The notes: generated by a model from the letters alone, not told the origin. A DNA stretch of 9,271 bases from Saprospiraceae bacterium (GCA_947441325.1 CANETR010000052.1:1-9271); one strand, 5' to 3'; shown: positions 1-6,636, counted from the stretch's first letter. Translations and numbers: made by a program.

Positions 1-174
1 ATAGGTATGGAAATAGGCATTCATAATGGTACTTTGGCAATTTATATCGCACTGAATGTATTGAAAAACGATGCCATGTCCTTCCCTCCTGCTGTTTACA
101 GCTTGATTATGTTTTTTACTGCTGCGGCCTTTGGTTGGTGGGTTAGCAGAAAAACCAACTCAAACAAATTATAA
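1..174 (+). CDS. Bile acid:sodium symporter family protein, C-terminal fragment
   Basis: The first 57 codons are open in frame 1 and end in TAA at 172-174; the 5' part lies outside the window. The peptide contains EIGIHNGTLAIYIA (about residues 4-17), which resembles the conserved EVGxQNGTLA segment in the last transmembrane region of bile acid:sodium symporter (BASS/SBF) proteins. It is followed by a second hydrophobic stretch (residues 31-47, from AVYSLIMFFTAAAFG) and a short basic tail with KTNSNK. This fits an inner-membrane sodium-coupled carrier that ends in a cytoplasmic tail. The substrate cannot be told from this fragment; bacterial members carry various organic anions. The family call rests on one recalled motif plus the hydrophobic pattern, so it is moderate. 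Confidence 0.62.
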   Translation: MGMEIGIHNGTLAIYIALNVLKNDAMSFPPAVYSLIMFFTAAAFGWWVSRKTNSNKL

Positions 175-222
175 TTCTGTTTTTTATAATTATTTTAATT
201 AAAATTAAAATAAAAATTTACA

Positions 223-230
223 TACCTTTG
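223..230 (+). promoter_or_regulatory. Bacteroidota -7 promoter element for the cysteine synthase
   Basis: TACCTTTG matches the TAnnTTTG -7 consensus of Bacteroidota sigma factor promoters exactly. It lies 40 bases before the TTG start at 271, which would give a leader of about 34 nt. No TTG -33 element is present at the usual 17-23 nt spacing; the upstream stretch (180-220) is almost pure A/T. Confidence 0.6.
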
Positions 231-270
231 CGATGGAAAAATAAAAAATGTCACATAAAAATCAGACAAC

Positions 271-1317
271 TTGAAAAACAGGGCACAAATTTTGAACTCA
301 GTGAAAATGTTGATAGGCAACACACCCTTGTTAGAAATCAACTTTTTGTTCAAAAATAAAAAAAGAAGGATTTTTGCCAAGGCCGAAAGTTTCAATATGA
401 CAGGCAGCATCAAAGACCGAATGGCCTTACATATCCTATCTAAAGCAATTGAAAACGGAAGCCTTAAACCAGAAATGGAAATTTTTGAAGCTACAAGCGG
501 AAATACTGGTATTTCTTTTGCCGCAATTGGCCGTGTCCTTGGACATAAAGTGAATATATTTATGCCTGACTGGATGAGCGAGGAGCGTAAAAATCTCATT
601 CGTTCATTTGGCGCAGAAATTCGTCTAGTGAGTAAAGAAGAAGGAGGATTCTTGGGTAGTATAGCTATGGCCGATGAAGCTGCTCTAAACTGTGAAGGCT
701 TCTTGCCTCATCAATTCAGCAATTGTAACAACCCAGATGCGCATTATCATAGCACTGGTCCCGAAATCGACAAACAACTTTCCGATATTGGCCTTCAGCC
801 AGATGCCTTTGTTGCAGGTGTTGGCACAGGTGGCACAGTCATGGGCGTTGGCCGTTTTTTAAAAGAACAGCATCCATTTATTAAGATTCATCCGCTCGAA
901 CCCGCCAATTCTCCAACGCTTACAACAGGTCACAAAGTTGGAAAACATCGCATTCAAGGCATTTCAGATGAATTTATCCCACAGGTTTGTGAACTTAATA
1001 AACTGGATGACATTATCTGTGTAGATGATGGCGATGCCATTATCATGGCTCAGAAACTTTCTAATGAACTTGGACTTGGCTTAGGCATTTCTTCTGGTGC
1101 TAATTTCCTTGGCGCGCTGATAGCACAGGAAAAACTAGGATATGACGCCAATGTAGTTACTATATTTTGCGATTCCAATAAGAAATACCTTAGCACTGAC
1201 CTCATGAGAACTGAACCCATTAAAGAGGACTTTCTAAGCTCGGAGATTCAATTACTTGGTTTTAAGGTGCACGAAAAGGCATTCTCGACAAACAATTCGC
1301 TTGTATTGGCACATTAA
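271..1317 (+). CDS. PLP-dependent cysteine synthase family protein (O-acetylserine sulfhydrylase-like)
   Basis: A fold-type II PLP enzyme of 348 aa, expected in the cytoplasm, that makes L-cysteine from an activated serine and sulfide (family knowledge). Visible landmarks are IGNTPL (15-20), the PLP Schiff-base lysine K48 in NMTGSIKDR, the substrate loop TSGNTG (75-80), the phosphate-binding loop GTGGT (185-189), the [12 protein letters not shown] segment (226-237), and ISSGAN (273-278), where a serine contacts the pyridine nitrogen. Length is slightly above the usual 300-330 aa because of a C-terminal tail after YLSTDL (306-311). Start: no in-frame ATG exists before residue 13 (307), and starting there would remove the family's usual leading helix (AQILNSVKM). 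An in-frame stop at 256 bounds the frame, so TTG at 271 is preferred; it also fits the promoter at 223-230. The exact donor (O-acetylserine, O-phosphoserine) and a CysK/CysM/CBS subtype are not decided by the motifs. It converges on the helicase gene with an 18-base gap. Confidence 0.9.
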   Translation: MKNRAQILNSVKMLIGNTPLLEINFLFKNKKRRIFAKAESFNMTGSIKDRMALHILSKAIENGSLKPEMEIFEATSGNTGISFAAIGRVLGHKVNIFMPDWMSEERKNLIRSFGAEIRLVSKEEGGFLGSIAMADEAALNCEGFLPHQFSNCNNPDAHYHSTGPEIDKQLSDIGLQPDAFVAGVGTGGTVMGVGRFLKEQHPFIKIHPLEPANSPTLTTGHKVGKHRIQGISDEFIPQVCELNKLDDIICVDDGDAIIMAQKLSNELGLGLGISSGANFLGALIAQEKLGYDANVVTIFCDSNKKYLSTDLMRTEPIKEDFLSSEIQLLGFKVHEKAFSTNNSLVLAH

Positions 1318-1335
1318 ATTAGATGCCTAAATAAA

Positions 1336-3603
1336 TTAAAGCACCTGAAGCTTTGCAAATTTGAGCATAATCCTTTTTTCTCCAATATCTCCACCAAAAA
1401 ATATACTGGCAATTTTATTGTCGGGAGCACCTTCCACGTTCATCACTTTTCCCTCTCCAAATCGCTCGTGCAACACTTTTGCACCAGGAATAATAAGATG
1501 CACCGGGCTAACCTTTATTTGAATAGGTGCCTGTGATGAAGTAGTTTTCAATGGCATTTTTATCTGTGAGGGCAATTTCATACCGCCAACTTTTGCGGTT
1601 TCGTTGTTGGATTTTATCTCCATGCAATCTGATGAAATTTCCTCCAAAAAGCGACTTGAATTATTGTATTGCATTTTACCAAATCGGTAACGACTTGATG
1701 CGTAGGTTAATACCAAATGCTGTTCTGCTCTTGTAATAGCAACATAGAAAAGACGCCTTTCTTCATCAATAGCAGCGCGGCTATCCTTCGATTTTAGTGC
1801 CATGAGCGATGGGAAAAGATTTTCTTCCATACCGGTAATGAACACCGCTTTGAACTCCAAGCCTTTGGCTGCATGTACCGACATCAGTTTTACCCGGTCA
1901 TTGTCATCCTCATCTTTGTCGGAATCTGTAACCAATGCTATATTTTGCAAATAACTGCTCAGGGTTTTATCCTGTACCTCTGTTTGTAATTCGCCAATAG
2001 TATCTTCTTCAACAAAGGATTTAATACCATCGAGCAACTCCTGAACATTTTCTATCCTACCCTGCCCTTCGGGAGTTTTATCTTTGGCCAAATCATCGAG
2101 AATACCAGATAATTTAGCGGCTTTTTTTGCCATTTCATAGGCATCTTCTGTCTGCAACCATCTTTGAAAAGTTTCAATAAGCATCACAAATTCCTGAATT
2201 GATTTGGCTGCTCTTGTTGAAATACTGTTATCAAAACTGACTGCTTTTTTCAAAACTTCCCAAAGTGGAATGGCATTTACTTCGGCAGCCAAAGATAGTT
2301 TACTAAGTGAGGCATCGCCTATTCCACGAGTAGGATAATTTACAATACGTTTCAGTGCCTCCTCATCTTTGGGATTTACGATCACCCTCAAATAGCCGAT
2401 CAAATCTTTAATTTCCTTTCTTTCATAAAAAGAGAGGCCCCCATATATTCTATAGGCAATTCTATGGCCCTTTAGAGACTCTTCAAAAACCCTTGACTGT
2501 GCATTGACACGATAGAGAATGGCAAAATCTTCATTTTTCATCCTATGCCTAAGCTTAAGCTCGGCAATCATTGAGGCTACCATACGTGCTTCTTCGTTAT
2601 CGCTTACTGCCCTGATGACTTTTATTTGCTCTCCTTCTCCTTTCTCCGTATATATTTTTTTTCGAATTTGTTTTTTATTGTGCGAAATCACATCATTGGC
2701 CGCCTGAACAATATAGTTTGTAGAACGATAATTTTGCTCGAGCTTAAATACCTGGAGATTTGGATAATCCTTTTCAAAATCGAGAATATTTTGAATGGTT
2801 GCTCCCCTAAAAGCATAGATACTTTGAGCATCATCGCCTACTACACAAATATTTTGAGGGCTACCCGGGTATTTTACCAGCAGCTGAATGATTCCATACT
2901 GCAATGAGTTTGTATCCTGAAACTCATCAACCAAAAGATATTTGAACTTTTTTCGATATTTTTCAACAACATTGTCGGGGTTTTCTTTGAGCAAACGGTG
3001 CATCTGAAAAAGTAAATCGTCAAAATCCATTGCCCCGGAGCGTTGCAATTTTTTTATGTACAGATCGTAAATTTTGTACACATAGGGCATATTTGCCTGT
3101 TTATCATCTAAAAGTCGCTCCGCATCAGCTGCATAGTCACGAGGACTAATCAGACAGTTTTTAGCCATTGAGATCCGATGATAGATATCGGATACGCCAT
3201 ATGCTTTTGGGTCAAAACCCTGACCTTTTACAATTTCGGCAATACAACTTTTAACATCGGATGGATCATAAATAGAAAAATCGGATGGGAAACCAATTTT
3301 GGTAGCCTCTGCCCTCAAAATTCTGGCAAAAATCGCATGAAAGGTCCCCGCCCAAATCTGATTGGCCTTATCACCAGCCACTTTTCCGATTCGTTCCTTC
3401 ATCTCTTTGGCAGCCTTATTTGTAAAGGTCAAAGCCAAAATTTCCCAAGGCGCAACACCCGAATTTACCAAATGCGCAATACGATAAGTAAGTACTCTTG
3501 TTTTGCCCGAACCAGGCCCGGCAATCACCAGAACTGGTCCGTCAATTTTTGTAACTGCATTGTATTGTACAGGGTTCAAGCCCTTGAGATAATCTTCATT
3601 CAT
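1336..3603 (-). CDS. pcrA: UvrD/PcrA-type superfamily 1 DNA helicase
   Basis: A complete 755-aa 3'-5' ATP-dependent DNA helicase that acts in nucleotide excision repair, replication restart and removal of RecA filaments (family knowledge). All SF1A motifs are present in order: Q-motif LNPVQYNAV (9-17), Walker A GPGSGKT (29-35), Ia LTFTNKAA (58-65), motif II VDEFQDT (225-231), III VVGDDAQSIYAFRG (254-267), IV LEQNYRS (288-294), V VHAAKGLEF (576-584) and VI ERRLFYVAITRAE (615-627). Motifs are intact, so it should be active. The C-terminus ends in the small tudor-like fold seen in PcrA/UvrD (PGAKVLHERFGEGKV, 706-720), which binds RNA polymerase in relatives. A low-complexity linker (660-700) precedes it. 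Length is typical. The ATG start at 3603 lies ten residues before the Q-motif. It is divergent from the gene at 3773; no clean TAnnTTTG promoter was found in front of it. PcrA versus UvrD naming is a convention here. Confidence 0.96.
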   Translation of the reverse strand: MNEDYLKGLNPVQYNAVTKIDGPVLVIAGPGSGKTRVLTYRIAHLVNSGVAPWEILALTFTNKAAKEMKERIGKVAGDKANQIWAGTFHAIFARILRAEATKIGFPSDFSIYDPSDVKSCIAEIVKGQGFDPKAYGVSDIYHRISMAKNCLISPRDYAADAERLLDDKQANMPYVYKIYDLYIKKLQRSGAMDFDDLLFQMHRLLKENPDNVVEKYRKKFKYLLVDEFQDTNSLQYGIIQLLVKYPGSPQNICVVGDDAQSIYAFRGATIQNILDFEKDYPNLQVFKLEQNYRSTNYIVQAANDVISHNKKQIRKKIYTEKGEGEQIKVIRAVSDNEEARMVASMIAELKLRHRMKNEDFAILYRVNAQSRVFEESLKGHRIAYRIYGGLSFYERKEIKDLIGYLRVIVNPKDEEALKRIVNYPTRGIGDASLSKLSLAAEVNAIPLWEVLKKAVSFDNSISTRAAKSIQEFVMLIETFQRWLQTEDAYEMAKKAAKLSGILDDLAKDKTPEGQGRIENVQELLDGIKSFVEEDTIGELQTEVQDKTLSSYLQNIALVTDSDKDEDDNDRVKLMSVHAAKGLEFKAVFITGMEENLFPSLMALKSKDSRAAIDEERRLFYVAITRAEQHLVLTYASSRYRFGKMQYNNSSRFLEEISSDCMEIKSNNETAKVGGMKLPSQIKMPLKTTSSQAPIQIKVSPVHLIIPGAKVLHERFGEGKVMNVEGAPDNKIASIFFGGDIGEKRIMLKFAKLQVL

Positions 3604-3617
3604 ATTTCTATTGATTT

Positions 3618-3636
3618 GGCAAAGAACTATCTTGCC
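3618..3636. repeat. Small inverted repeat just upstream of the helicase start
   Basis: GGCAA(A)GA - ACTA - TCTTGCC forms two 7-base arms with one extra A in the left arm. It sits 15 bases upstream of the helicase ATG, in the 5' leader or operator position. It could be a protein-binding dyad or a weak leader hairpin; there is no direct evidence for either. Confidence 0.3.
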
Positions 3637-3737
3637 TTTACTTTGTTTATAACCTATCTATGACTTTGATGGGGTAAATTTACAACCTATTCCTCAGAAT
3701 TGCCATTAAAAAAGAAATATAGCCTAATAAAAAAGAA

Positions 3738-3745
3738 TATTTTTG
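3738..3745 (+). promoter_or_regulatory. Bacteroidota -7 promoter element for the 3773-4739 gene pair
   Basis: TATTTTTG matches TAnnTTTG exactly. Its last three bases (TTG, 3743-3745) are in frame with the downstream gene and could be mistaken for a start codon. With this promoter, transcription would begin near 3752, so translation should begin at the ATG at 3773. No good -33 TTG is found at 17-23 nt upstream. Confidence 0.5.
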
Positions 3746-3772
3746 AATAGTCCAGGTCAAGCACTACCACTT

Positions 3773-4408
3773 ATGCGTTTTTGGGAAAGATTAAAAAACA
3801 TATTCTCGAGCTATCAATACTATGAACAGGCTACACTAAAAGATAAAGTGCAGGAAGAGAAGGTTTTATGCCATGACGTCATTAAACGCTGCGAAACTGA
3901 TAACGAGTATTACAAAAATTGGTCAGCATCTACTGCAAAAACCAATAGCCTCAGCTGGCTTTATAATGAATATTTATCCTACCGTACAAGGGGTCGTTGC
4001 GATGATGCCTTAACTTTCTTAACGATTCCATCTGTGAATGGCTTTGCCATTAAATTTGATGATGCCCGCTGGCATCAGCAGGATTTTACCGCTCTTTTCG
4101 ATTATTTCAAAAATAAGTTGTCCAACGACGAAAGTTATTGGGTTCAGGTTTCAGATTCTAAGACTATTTCAAAAGGTATCTGTACTGAAATAATTGAAAG
4201 GCACTATCTTAAACCTCCCCTAGCCTTAAATCTGAGCTACGGCGAGAAAAGAAATCAGAAATTTGGCAATCTAATGATTACCTTACATGCAATTAACGGC
4301 AAGGTTGATACGTTAAAATTAAGTGCAACTCAGTACAATGATCATCTTTTCGAAAAGGCGATTCATTTCGATACACTGATGGAGCTGATTTGCAATGTTA
4401 AATGTTAA
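3773..4408 (+). CDS. Hypothetical protein, 211 aa, no recognised domain
   Basis: I do not recognise this family. The frame is open from a TTG at 3743, but that TTG is part of a TATTTTTG promoter, so the ATG at 3773 (MRFWERLKNIFSSYQYY) is chosen. The product has no signal peptide and no membrane span, so it is probably cytosolic. It is rich in aromatics (W, Y, F), with a charged helical N-terminal part (about 1-75), a middle segment containing WLYNEYLSYRTRGRCDDA (62-79), and a C-terminal half that reads as mixed alpha/beta (SYWVQVSDSK, FGNLMITLHAINGKVDTLKL). Cysteines are scattered (five, including the last residue) with no metal-binding pattern. Codon use resembles the neighbouring genes. It is followed after 10 bases by the lipoprotein gene at 4419, so the two are probably co-transcribed. 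No function is proposed. Confidence 0.75.
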   Translation: MRFWERLKNIFSSYQYYEQATLKDKVQEEKVLCHDVIKRCETDNEYYKNWSASTAKTNSLSWLYNEYLSYRTRGRCDDALTFLTIPSVNGFAIKFDDARWHQQDFTALFDYFKNKLSNDESYWVQVSDSKTISKGICTEIIERHYLKPPLALNLSYGEKRNQKFGNLMITLHAINGKVDTLKLSATQYNDHLFEKAIHFDTLMELICNVKC

Positions 4409-4418
4409 ATAAAAAGTC

Positions 4419-4739
4419 ATGAAAAAAATTCTGATTATTTCAACCCTGCTCCTTTTATTTGCGGCATGCAACAATTACAAAACCGATGATTTGTACGGCA
4501 GTTGGACCTCAGAGAAAGTTGATCTTACGTTCAATAAAGATAAAACAATGCAATGCCGCTTAGGTCCATCTGAATTCAGCGGACGTTATAGGCTCTTTGG
4601 AAATTCTGTTGAATTAATCAATTCAGATGAAAAGGTAATTGGCACTATAGCTATCAAATCGCTTAAAAACGATAGCCTTGTAGTAGATATTCTACAATTC
4701 AGTTCCAATTTATATACACTTGTAAGAAAAACAAAATAG
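4419..4739 (+). CDS. Small lipoprotein with a possible lipocalin-like fold
   Basis: A 106-aa protein with a lipoprotein signal: MKK, a hydrophobic run (ILIISTLLLLF, 4-14), and the lipobox FAAC with the modified cysteine C17. The F at -3 is tolerated though not the most common residue. The mature part is about 90 aa with alternating hydrophobic residues. It carries LYGSWTS (25-31), a tryptophan after glycine like the G-x-W start of lipocalin-type barrels, then strands around VDLTFNKDKTM and GRYRLFGNSVELI (55-67). This pattern recurs in small Bacteroidota lipoproteins annotated as lipocalin-like; here that is an inference from the pattern only. The protein is probably anchored in the outer or inner membrane facing the periplasm. 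The ATG follows the upstream stop by 10 bases, with an A-rich spacer typical of the phylum. It ends 2 bases before the oppositely oriented DinB-fold gene. Confidence 0.82.
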   Translation: MKKILIISTLLLLFAACNNYKTDDLYGSWTSEKVDLTFNKDKTMQCRLGPSEFSGRYRLFGNSVELINSDEKVIGTIAIKSLKNDSLVVDILQFSSNLYTLVRKTK

Positions 4740-4741
4740 GG

Positions 4742-5218
4742 CTATTCCCTTGCTCCGCCTTCAAATAAGCCAAACTGATCCAAGTGGTATTGCGTATGAA
4801 TGCAATGAAAATAGGTCCACTCTTCAAAATTTAGCAGCCCAAATGCTGGGTGCATTTGTTTAGTGTCGGGATTTGCTTCGTAAAAGGCGAAAAATGAATC
4901 GATGCTTTTTAGTAGCTTTTCCTTGGCTTCGGCTAAAGTGGCAAAACGCAAGGGCAATGGATTTTCTGGAAGTATAGGCGCTTTAGTATTACGCTTAATC
5001 CTATTTTGTTCTTTAATTATATAGCTATAATTTTTTGAAAGTCTTTCCTCCTCGTACATAGCAGGAGCTTCAAATCTTCCATTCGAAATCATTATAACTC
5101 CACTTAAATGCTCAATCATATGCTGCGCAGACATAAGTCCCCATTTGGGCGCTGCTGTTGATTGCAATTCAGAAAGTAAGAGGGGCAATTCTGATTTTAG
5201 GAATTTAGTACAATCCAT
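4742..5218 (-). CDS. DUF1569/DinB-superfamily protein
   Basis: A 158-aa protein with the layout of the DinB four-helix bundle, in the DUF1569 branch. Visible landmarks are PKWGLMSAQHMIEHLSG (24-40) with H33 and H37, and HPAFG (123-127) followed by NFEEWTYFHCIHTQYHLDQF (130-149) with H138, H141 and H145. H37 plus the HxxxH pair H141/H145 fits the metal-binding histidine triad of DinB proteins (family knowledge). Related DinB enzymes include thiol-dependent S-transferases, but DUF1569 members have no firmly established reaction as far as I know. There is no signal peptide, so it is likely cytosolic. The ATG overlaps the toxin's TAA by one base (TAATG), which strongly suggests translational coupling and makes this the third gene of the toxin-antitoxin operon. 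The family call is good; the biochemical role is open. Confidence 0.82.
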   Translation of the reverse strand: MDCTKFLKSELPLLLSELQSTAAPKWGLMSAQHMIEHLSGVIMISNGRFEAPAMYEEERLSKNYSYIIKEQNRIKRNTKAPILPENPLPLRFATLAEAKEKLLKSIDSFFAFYEANPDTKQMHPAFGLLNFEEWTYFHCIHTQYHLDQFGLFEGGARE

Positions 5219-5544
5219 TATTTAAGGCCTAGTTGTAATTTAATAATTGACTCAACCAACAACATTTCTTCCTCTGTTAAAGTCCCAATTTTATTTAAAA
5301 ATCTTAGCTCACTAACTGTTGTTAGCTGATCGGCCATAACCTTAGATGTTTTACCATTTATGTTTACAAGGGTTTCACAGGGATAAACTTTATCAACTTG
5401 GGTACTGACAGGTAATACTTGATATCGCTTTAGGTACTTATTTGATACGTCATTACTGATGATAACCGCGGGCCTTTTCTTTTTAATTTCCTCTCCAACA
5501 GAAGGGTCAAAATTTACCCACCAAATTTCAGATCTCCTCTTCAC
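5218..5544 (-). CDS. Type II toxin, MazF/PemK family endoribonuclease
   Basis: An mRNA interferase of the MazF/PemK/EndoA family that cleaves RNA at short sequence motifs (family knowledge). Landmarks, counted from the GTG start, are KRRSEIWWVNFDP (2-14), the KKRPAVIISND strand (22-32) with R24, PVST (45-48), and MADQLTTVS (70-78). R24 and T48 line up with the catalytic Arg25 and Thr48 of Bacillus subtilis MazF, so the toxin looks active. Start: the frame extends back to a TTG at 5571, but no ATG is present. The GTG at 5544 places KRRSEIWW exactly where relatives begin with MKRGEIWW. That start lies inside the antitoxin gene, giving a 17-base overlap. The protein is 108 aa, normal for the family. 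Its stop overlaps the next gene's ATG by one base. A TTG start at 5571 (117 aa) cannot be excluded. Confidence 0.9.
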   Translation of the reverse strand: MKRRSEIWWVNFDPSVGEEIKKKRPAVIISNDVSNKYLKRYQVLPVSTQVDKVYPCETLVNINGKTSKVMADQLTTVSELRFLNKIGTLTEEEMLLVESIIKLQLGLK

Positions 5545-5770
5545 AATTTTCAAAATCTGAAGTGTTTTCAATCCATTCCTGTGCAGCTTTTTCTCGCTTT
5601 TTATCCATGCTCATAGCCAAGTAATTAAGTTCTAAGTTTATCTCAGAACTTAATCTCTTATCATTTAAAAAATGTCCTTCAGCAAAAATACTATACAACT
5701 CCATAAGAACAGCTTCATCGTGTTTATCGAGTAGTTGAAATAGTTTAATCTTTAATTCCGCTGTGTTCAT
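5528..5770 (-). CDS. Probable antitoxin of the MazF-type toxin
   Basis: An 80-aa acidic protein directly upstream of, and overlapping, the MazF gene, so its role as antitoxin comes from position. The ATG at 5770 (MNTAELKIKLFQLLDKHDE) is preferred over a TTG two codons upstream. The N-terminal half looks like a short helical bundle (ELKIKLFQLLDKHDEAVLMELYSIF is helix-friendly). The C-terminal part has a basic patch, DKKREKAA, followed by an acidic tail (EWIENTSDFENCEEEI). A disordered acidic tail that wraps the toxin is common in MazE-like antitoxins (family knowledge). No AbrB/MazE swapped-hairpin or ribbon-helix-helix motif is visible, so the family is unassigned; similar short N-terminal helices occur before MazF genes in other Bacteroidota. 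Whether it binds its own promoter cannot be judged. Confidence 0.72.
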   Translation of the reverse strand: MNTAELKIKLFQLLDKHDEAVLMELYSIFAEGHFLNDKRLSSEINLELNYLAMSMDKKREKAAQEWIENTSDFENCEEEI

Positions 5771-5800
5771 TGGCAATAATAAGTTGGATGTTCATATTTC

Positions 5801-5808
5801 TAAACTTA
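5801..5808 (-). promoter_or_regulatory. Weak candidate -7 element for the antitoxin-toxin-DinB operon
   Basis: On the minus strand TAAGTTTA matches five of the six fixed positions of TAnnTTTG (final G is A). It lies about 30 bases before the antitoxin ATG at 5770. The surrounding 71-base gap (5771-5841) is the only intergenic space that can hold the operon's promoter. No dyad operator stands out. Confidence 0.25.
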
Positions 5809-5819
5809 AATCTAATAAA

Positions 5820-5841
5820 AAAAGTTCAGCGCTGATGCTAT
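5820..5841 (-). terminator. Weak candidate terminator after the fibre gene
   Basis: Read on the minus strand, just after the fibre stop, TCAGCGCTGA is a perfect 10-base palindrome followed by AC and a run of seven T. The palindrome has no real loop (at most 3 bp around GCGC), so the hairpin is weak. The position and T-run are right for termination but stability is poor. Confidence 0.25.
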
Positions 5842-6636
5842 CTACTTTTTGGGTTTTTCATCTTTTGGAACTACTACAGTCGTCATACCTTTTGGCAGCA
5901 TGCTAGTATCATCCCAAAGCTTTGCAACCCAATATCTGAGGACTGCATGACGTTTTTCCTCCGCATCCAAAAATCCGTAATTGCCTGCAGTTTTCGCCTC
6001 GAGTCTATAATTTGATTCGCTGCCTGTCCAACGGAAGCTGATTTTTCTCCAAAAGAAGCCATAGCTTGCTTTTACATGACGGATTGATCCTTTTCCGTAG
6101 GTTGAGAGTGCAACAGCATGACTCAACGCATATTTCCCACGGCCAGTACGACCAGCGGCATGTGCCATAATTTCAAAAGCCTGTACACCTTCCAGATCAG
6201 TAATAATCGGATGCCAACGGCCATCGGCAGGAATTTCGCCCACTGCAAAAGTACCAACCCGACCCGCCATACCTGTCATTCCATTTACCTCGAGTTTGAA
6301 ATTTGGCAAGGTAGTTCCTATCCCTACATTTCCACCTTTTCGCAAGAAAAGCATGCTGTTATTTTCATCATCGTTAAAACTAAGCCCCTGACTATGCGGG
6401 CTTGGATTCATCGAGATAGAAAAGGCTGCTTTGGGGTCGCGGATACTTTCAAAAAAGCTCATTAAACGGTTGTTTGGTCCTTGGGGAGCCAACATAAAAC
6501 CATCTGTACTGCTTTGAGAAAATCCGTCATCGACTTTATTCACTGTCGAATCAATCAAATCGGCAAAGTTCACTTCGGAAGGAACCATGCCTCTTTTGAA
6601 AAGGTTTTTTAGGGTACTGCGCGTCAGTAGAGCCAT
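5842..6636 (-). CDS. Short tail-fibre-like protein of a contractile injection system
   Basis: A 264-aa protein encoded just after the baseplate gene, the position of the fibre in Afp/PVC-type clusters. From ATG 6636: an N-terminal segment MALLTRSTLKNLFKRG (1-16) and FADLIDSTVNKVDDGF (24-39), a likely attachment and coiled region. Next comes a segment with GNVGIGTTLPNFKLEVNG (102-119), the recurring GIGT-type shaft motif of bacterial and phage fibre proteins. The C-terminal domain (about 125-245) has GRVGTFAVGEIPADGRWHP, LEGVQAFEIMA and GRGKYALSHAVALS, ending in YWVAKLWDD. From memory, this arrangement recurs in fibre or adhesin genes next to eCIS baseplate genes of Bacteroidota; I cannot verify this here. 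It probably recognises the target surface. A basic, lysine-rich tail closes the protein. The longer frame from TTG 6672 is rejected because that TTG belongs to the promoter at 6670-6677. Confidence 0.8.
   Translation of the reverse strand: MALLTRSTLKNLFKRGMVPSEVNFADLIDSTVNKVDDGFSQSSTDGFMLAPQGPNNRLMSFFESIRDPKAAFSISMNPSPHSQGLSFNDDENNSMLFLRKGGNVGIGTTLPNFKLEVNGMTGMAGRVGTFAVGEIPADGRWHPIITDLEGVQAFEIMAHAAGRTGRGKYALSHAVALSTYGKGSIRHVKASYGFFWRKISFRWTGSESNYRLEAKTAGNYGFLDAEEKRHAVLRYWVAKLWDDTSMLPKGMTTVVVPKDEKPKK

Noticed and set aside
192..205. Perfect 14-base palindrome ATTTTAATTAAAAT before the synthase promoter
   Set aside because: It consists only of A and T in a nearly pure A/T stretch, where such palindromes are expected by chance.
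248..274. ATG at 248 as a start of the cysteine synthase or a leader peptide
   Set aside because: It is out of frame with the synthase and hits TGA after eight codons; no attenuator structure follows.
195..599. 134-codon open frame on the minus strand opposite the start of the cysteine synthase
   Set aside because: It is antisense to a gene with intact catalytic motifs, has no domain signal, and crosses the synthase promoter; treated as a chance frame.
3178..3663. 161-codon plus-strand frame opposite the helicase N-terminus
   Set aside because: It is antisense to conserved helicase motifs and has no recognisable features of its own.
4733..4748. Palindrome AATAGGGCTATT at the convergent ends of the lipoprotein and DinB-fold genes
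   Set aside because: It arises largely because both genes end in TAG two bases apart; arms are 5 bp with a 2-base centre, too weak for a terminator.
6118..6465. 115-codon plus-strand frame opposite the fibre gene
   Set aside because: Antisense to a gene with clear motifs; no promoter or domain evidence.
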